From CAZVUW01 sp964629825 (GTDB lineage: Bacteria; Actinomycetota; Nitriliruptoria; Euzebyales; Egibacteraceae), in assembly GCA_964629825.1 (NCBI GenBank), contig CAZVUW010000134.1:1-6223 (forward strand): DNA of 6,223 bases, read 5' to 3'. The translations under genes were made by a program, and so were the position numbers. The notes below the pieces were generated by a model. The model saw nothing but the letters and a program-made list of their open reading frames with translations. It did no database searches and had not been told where the DNA came from. This document shows positions 5,460-6,223 of the stretch, one piece after another (position 1 is the first letter of the stretch; every line of letters begins with the position of its first letter).

Positions 5460-6223
5460 TCAGGCCTGCAGCACCGCCAGCAGGTCCTGCAGCTGGGCGT
5501 GGACGGCGAGCTCGGCGCGCAGCGGGGTGAGCACGCGCTCCTCGGCGACGTCGCGGACGGCGTCGTTCAGCTGGTCGAGCACCCTGCCGCGGTACCGCTC
5601 CGCCCCGCGCCGGGCCAGCCAGCGCCGGACGGCGCCGCCTGCCATCCGCAGGACCAGCCCGCCGAGCAGCAGGGCCGTTGGCCACGGCAGCCCGTCGGCT
5701 ATGAGCGGTGGCTCCAGCACCGGCATGCGCAGGTAGTCGAGCAGCGCCAGCACGGCCAGCCAGACGGCCCCGGCGAGCATGGCCAGCTCGAACAGCGAGA
5801 GGATCCCCGCCAGCAGCGACCACCACCAGCGGCGCGGGTTGCGCAGCGGCACCGCGTCGACGGCCGCGGCCAGGGCCCTGGCCAGCGCGCCAGAGTCCAC
5901 CCCGCTGGCGGCCACCAGCCGGCGGCGCCAGGACGAAGGCAGCGGCCCGGCGGCCCGGTCGACCACCTCGTTGACCGCGTGCTGAACGCCGACCGAGGTG
6001 GCCGACGCGCGTGCTCGCGCCGCCGAGGGTCTGCGCCCGAGGCGGCGCAGCAGCTCAGGCCCGCGTCCAAGGGTGGCGTGCACCAGACGGCTGAGAACCG
6101 GTCTGGTGCCATCCAGCGCCTCGGCCCGGCTCTCGGCCGCGGCGGTGGCCGCCACCCCCGCCACGCCGGCGGCCCCTGCCAGCGCCTGGGCGAGGCCGCT
6201 GTCGTCGAGCGCGCCGGCGGGCT
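5460..6223 (-). CDS. C-terminal part of a membrane-associated GTPase-like protein (YfjP/dynamin-like, 5' partial)
   Basis: The frame is open to the window edge and stops at TGA (complement of 5460-5462), giving 253 visible residues. A GTG at 6164 is in frame but coding continues upstream of it (PAGALDDSGLAQALAGAAG), so the true start is outside. The visible part begins as an Ala/Arg-rich helical region with VGVQHAVNEVVDRAAGPLPSSW. Next comes the basic and aromatic NPRRWWW, a long hydrophobic stretch (SLLAGILSLFELAMLAGAVW and onward), then a second one (LPWPTALLLGGLVL) and a charged helical tail (VAEERVLTPLRAELAVHAQL). The order of acidic Asp/Ala stretch, RRWWW-type junction, two membrane segments, arginine-rich linker and VxxPVRAEL-like tail matches, from memory, the C-termini of actinobacterial YfjP-type GTPases. 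The P-loop would lie in the missing N-terminus, so GTPase identity is inferred. The exact role is unknown; membrane remodelling or stress response is conceivable. Confidence 0.6.
   Translation of the reverse strand, partial: PAGALDDSGLAQALAGAAGVAGVAATAAAESRAEALDGTRPVLSRLVHATLGRGPELLRRLGRRPSAARARASATSVGVQHAVNEVVDRAAGPLPSSWRRRLVAASGVDSGALARALAAAVDAVPLRNPRRWWWSLLAGILSLFELAMLAGAVWLAVLALLDYLRMPVLEPPLIADGLPWPTALLLGGLVLRMAGGAVRRWLARRGAERYRGRVLDQLNDAVRDVAEERVLTPLRAELAVHAQLQDLLAVLQA

Noticed and set aside
4241..5530. Long open frame (429 codons) on the plus strand opposite the sulfite oxidase-like gene
   Set aside because: It mirrors the codons of a convincing molybdoenzyme, shows no domain motif and has biased composition. 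It is a GC shadow.
5401..5826. Minus-strand frame ending in ATGA overlap with the oxidoreductase start, suggesting a coupled small gene or a frameshifted end of the GTPase-like protein
   Set aside because: Its first part is an Ala/Arg/Gly-rich shadow of the GTPase-like frame, whose own frame shows membrane segments and a natural family-like end at 5460. Only the last 20 codons or so look protein-like, which is not enough.
1..6223. CRISPR arrays, tRNA or rRNA genes, insertion sequences, toxin-antitoxin or defence modules
   Set aside because: No regularly spaced repeats, transposase motifs, structural RNA signatures or defence gene sets were seen on either strand.

Overview
The window is very GC-rich DNA, with strong G/C preference at third codon positions, from what looks like an actinobacterium. 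The reasons are the high GC, an MSMEG_6728-type protein, an actinobacterial style of membrane AAA/M41 protease with large insertions, and a dynamin-like GTPase C-terminus of a type I associate with actinobacteria. A deep-branching actinobacterial class is possible, but I cannot fix the lineage from sequence alone.

Layout. Positions 1-723 (+) hold the 3' part of an MSMEG_6728/pyrimidine-dimer-glycosylase-like gene that carries an extra C-terminal domain. Eleven bases later (735-2066, +) comes a PlsC-type lysophospholipid acyltransferase with a membrane-associated C-terminal extension, probably in the same transcription unit. A 241-base intergenic region (2067-2307) holds two strong palindromes, a short direct repeat, a weak candidate promoter and a good ribosome binding site. 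It leads into a membrane-bound AAA+ zinc metalloprotease of FtsH type (2308-4287, +). That gene converges on a cytoplasmic sulfite-oxidase-like molybdopterin enzyme (4322-5404, -). The 34-base gap between the two stop codons forms a symmetric hairpin that includes both stop codons in its stem. Upstream of the molybdoenzyme on the same strand is the C-terminal part of a membrane GTPase-like protein (5460-6223, -), whose N-terminus lies beyond the window.

Functionally this is mostly housekeeping or envelope-related material: DNA-damage or modified-base handling (inferred), phospholipid acylation, membrane protein quality control, a molybdenum oxidoreductase and a membrane GTPase. I see no CRISPR array, transposase, phage gene, tRNA or rRNA, and no convincing new multi-gene system. 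The parts most worth a second look are the extra domain on the glycosylase-like protein, the non-canonical architecture of the FtsH-like protease, the paired palindromes at 2101-2202, and the stop-codon-embedding hairpin at 4283-4326.
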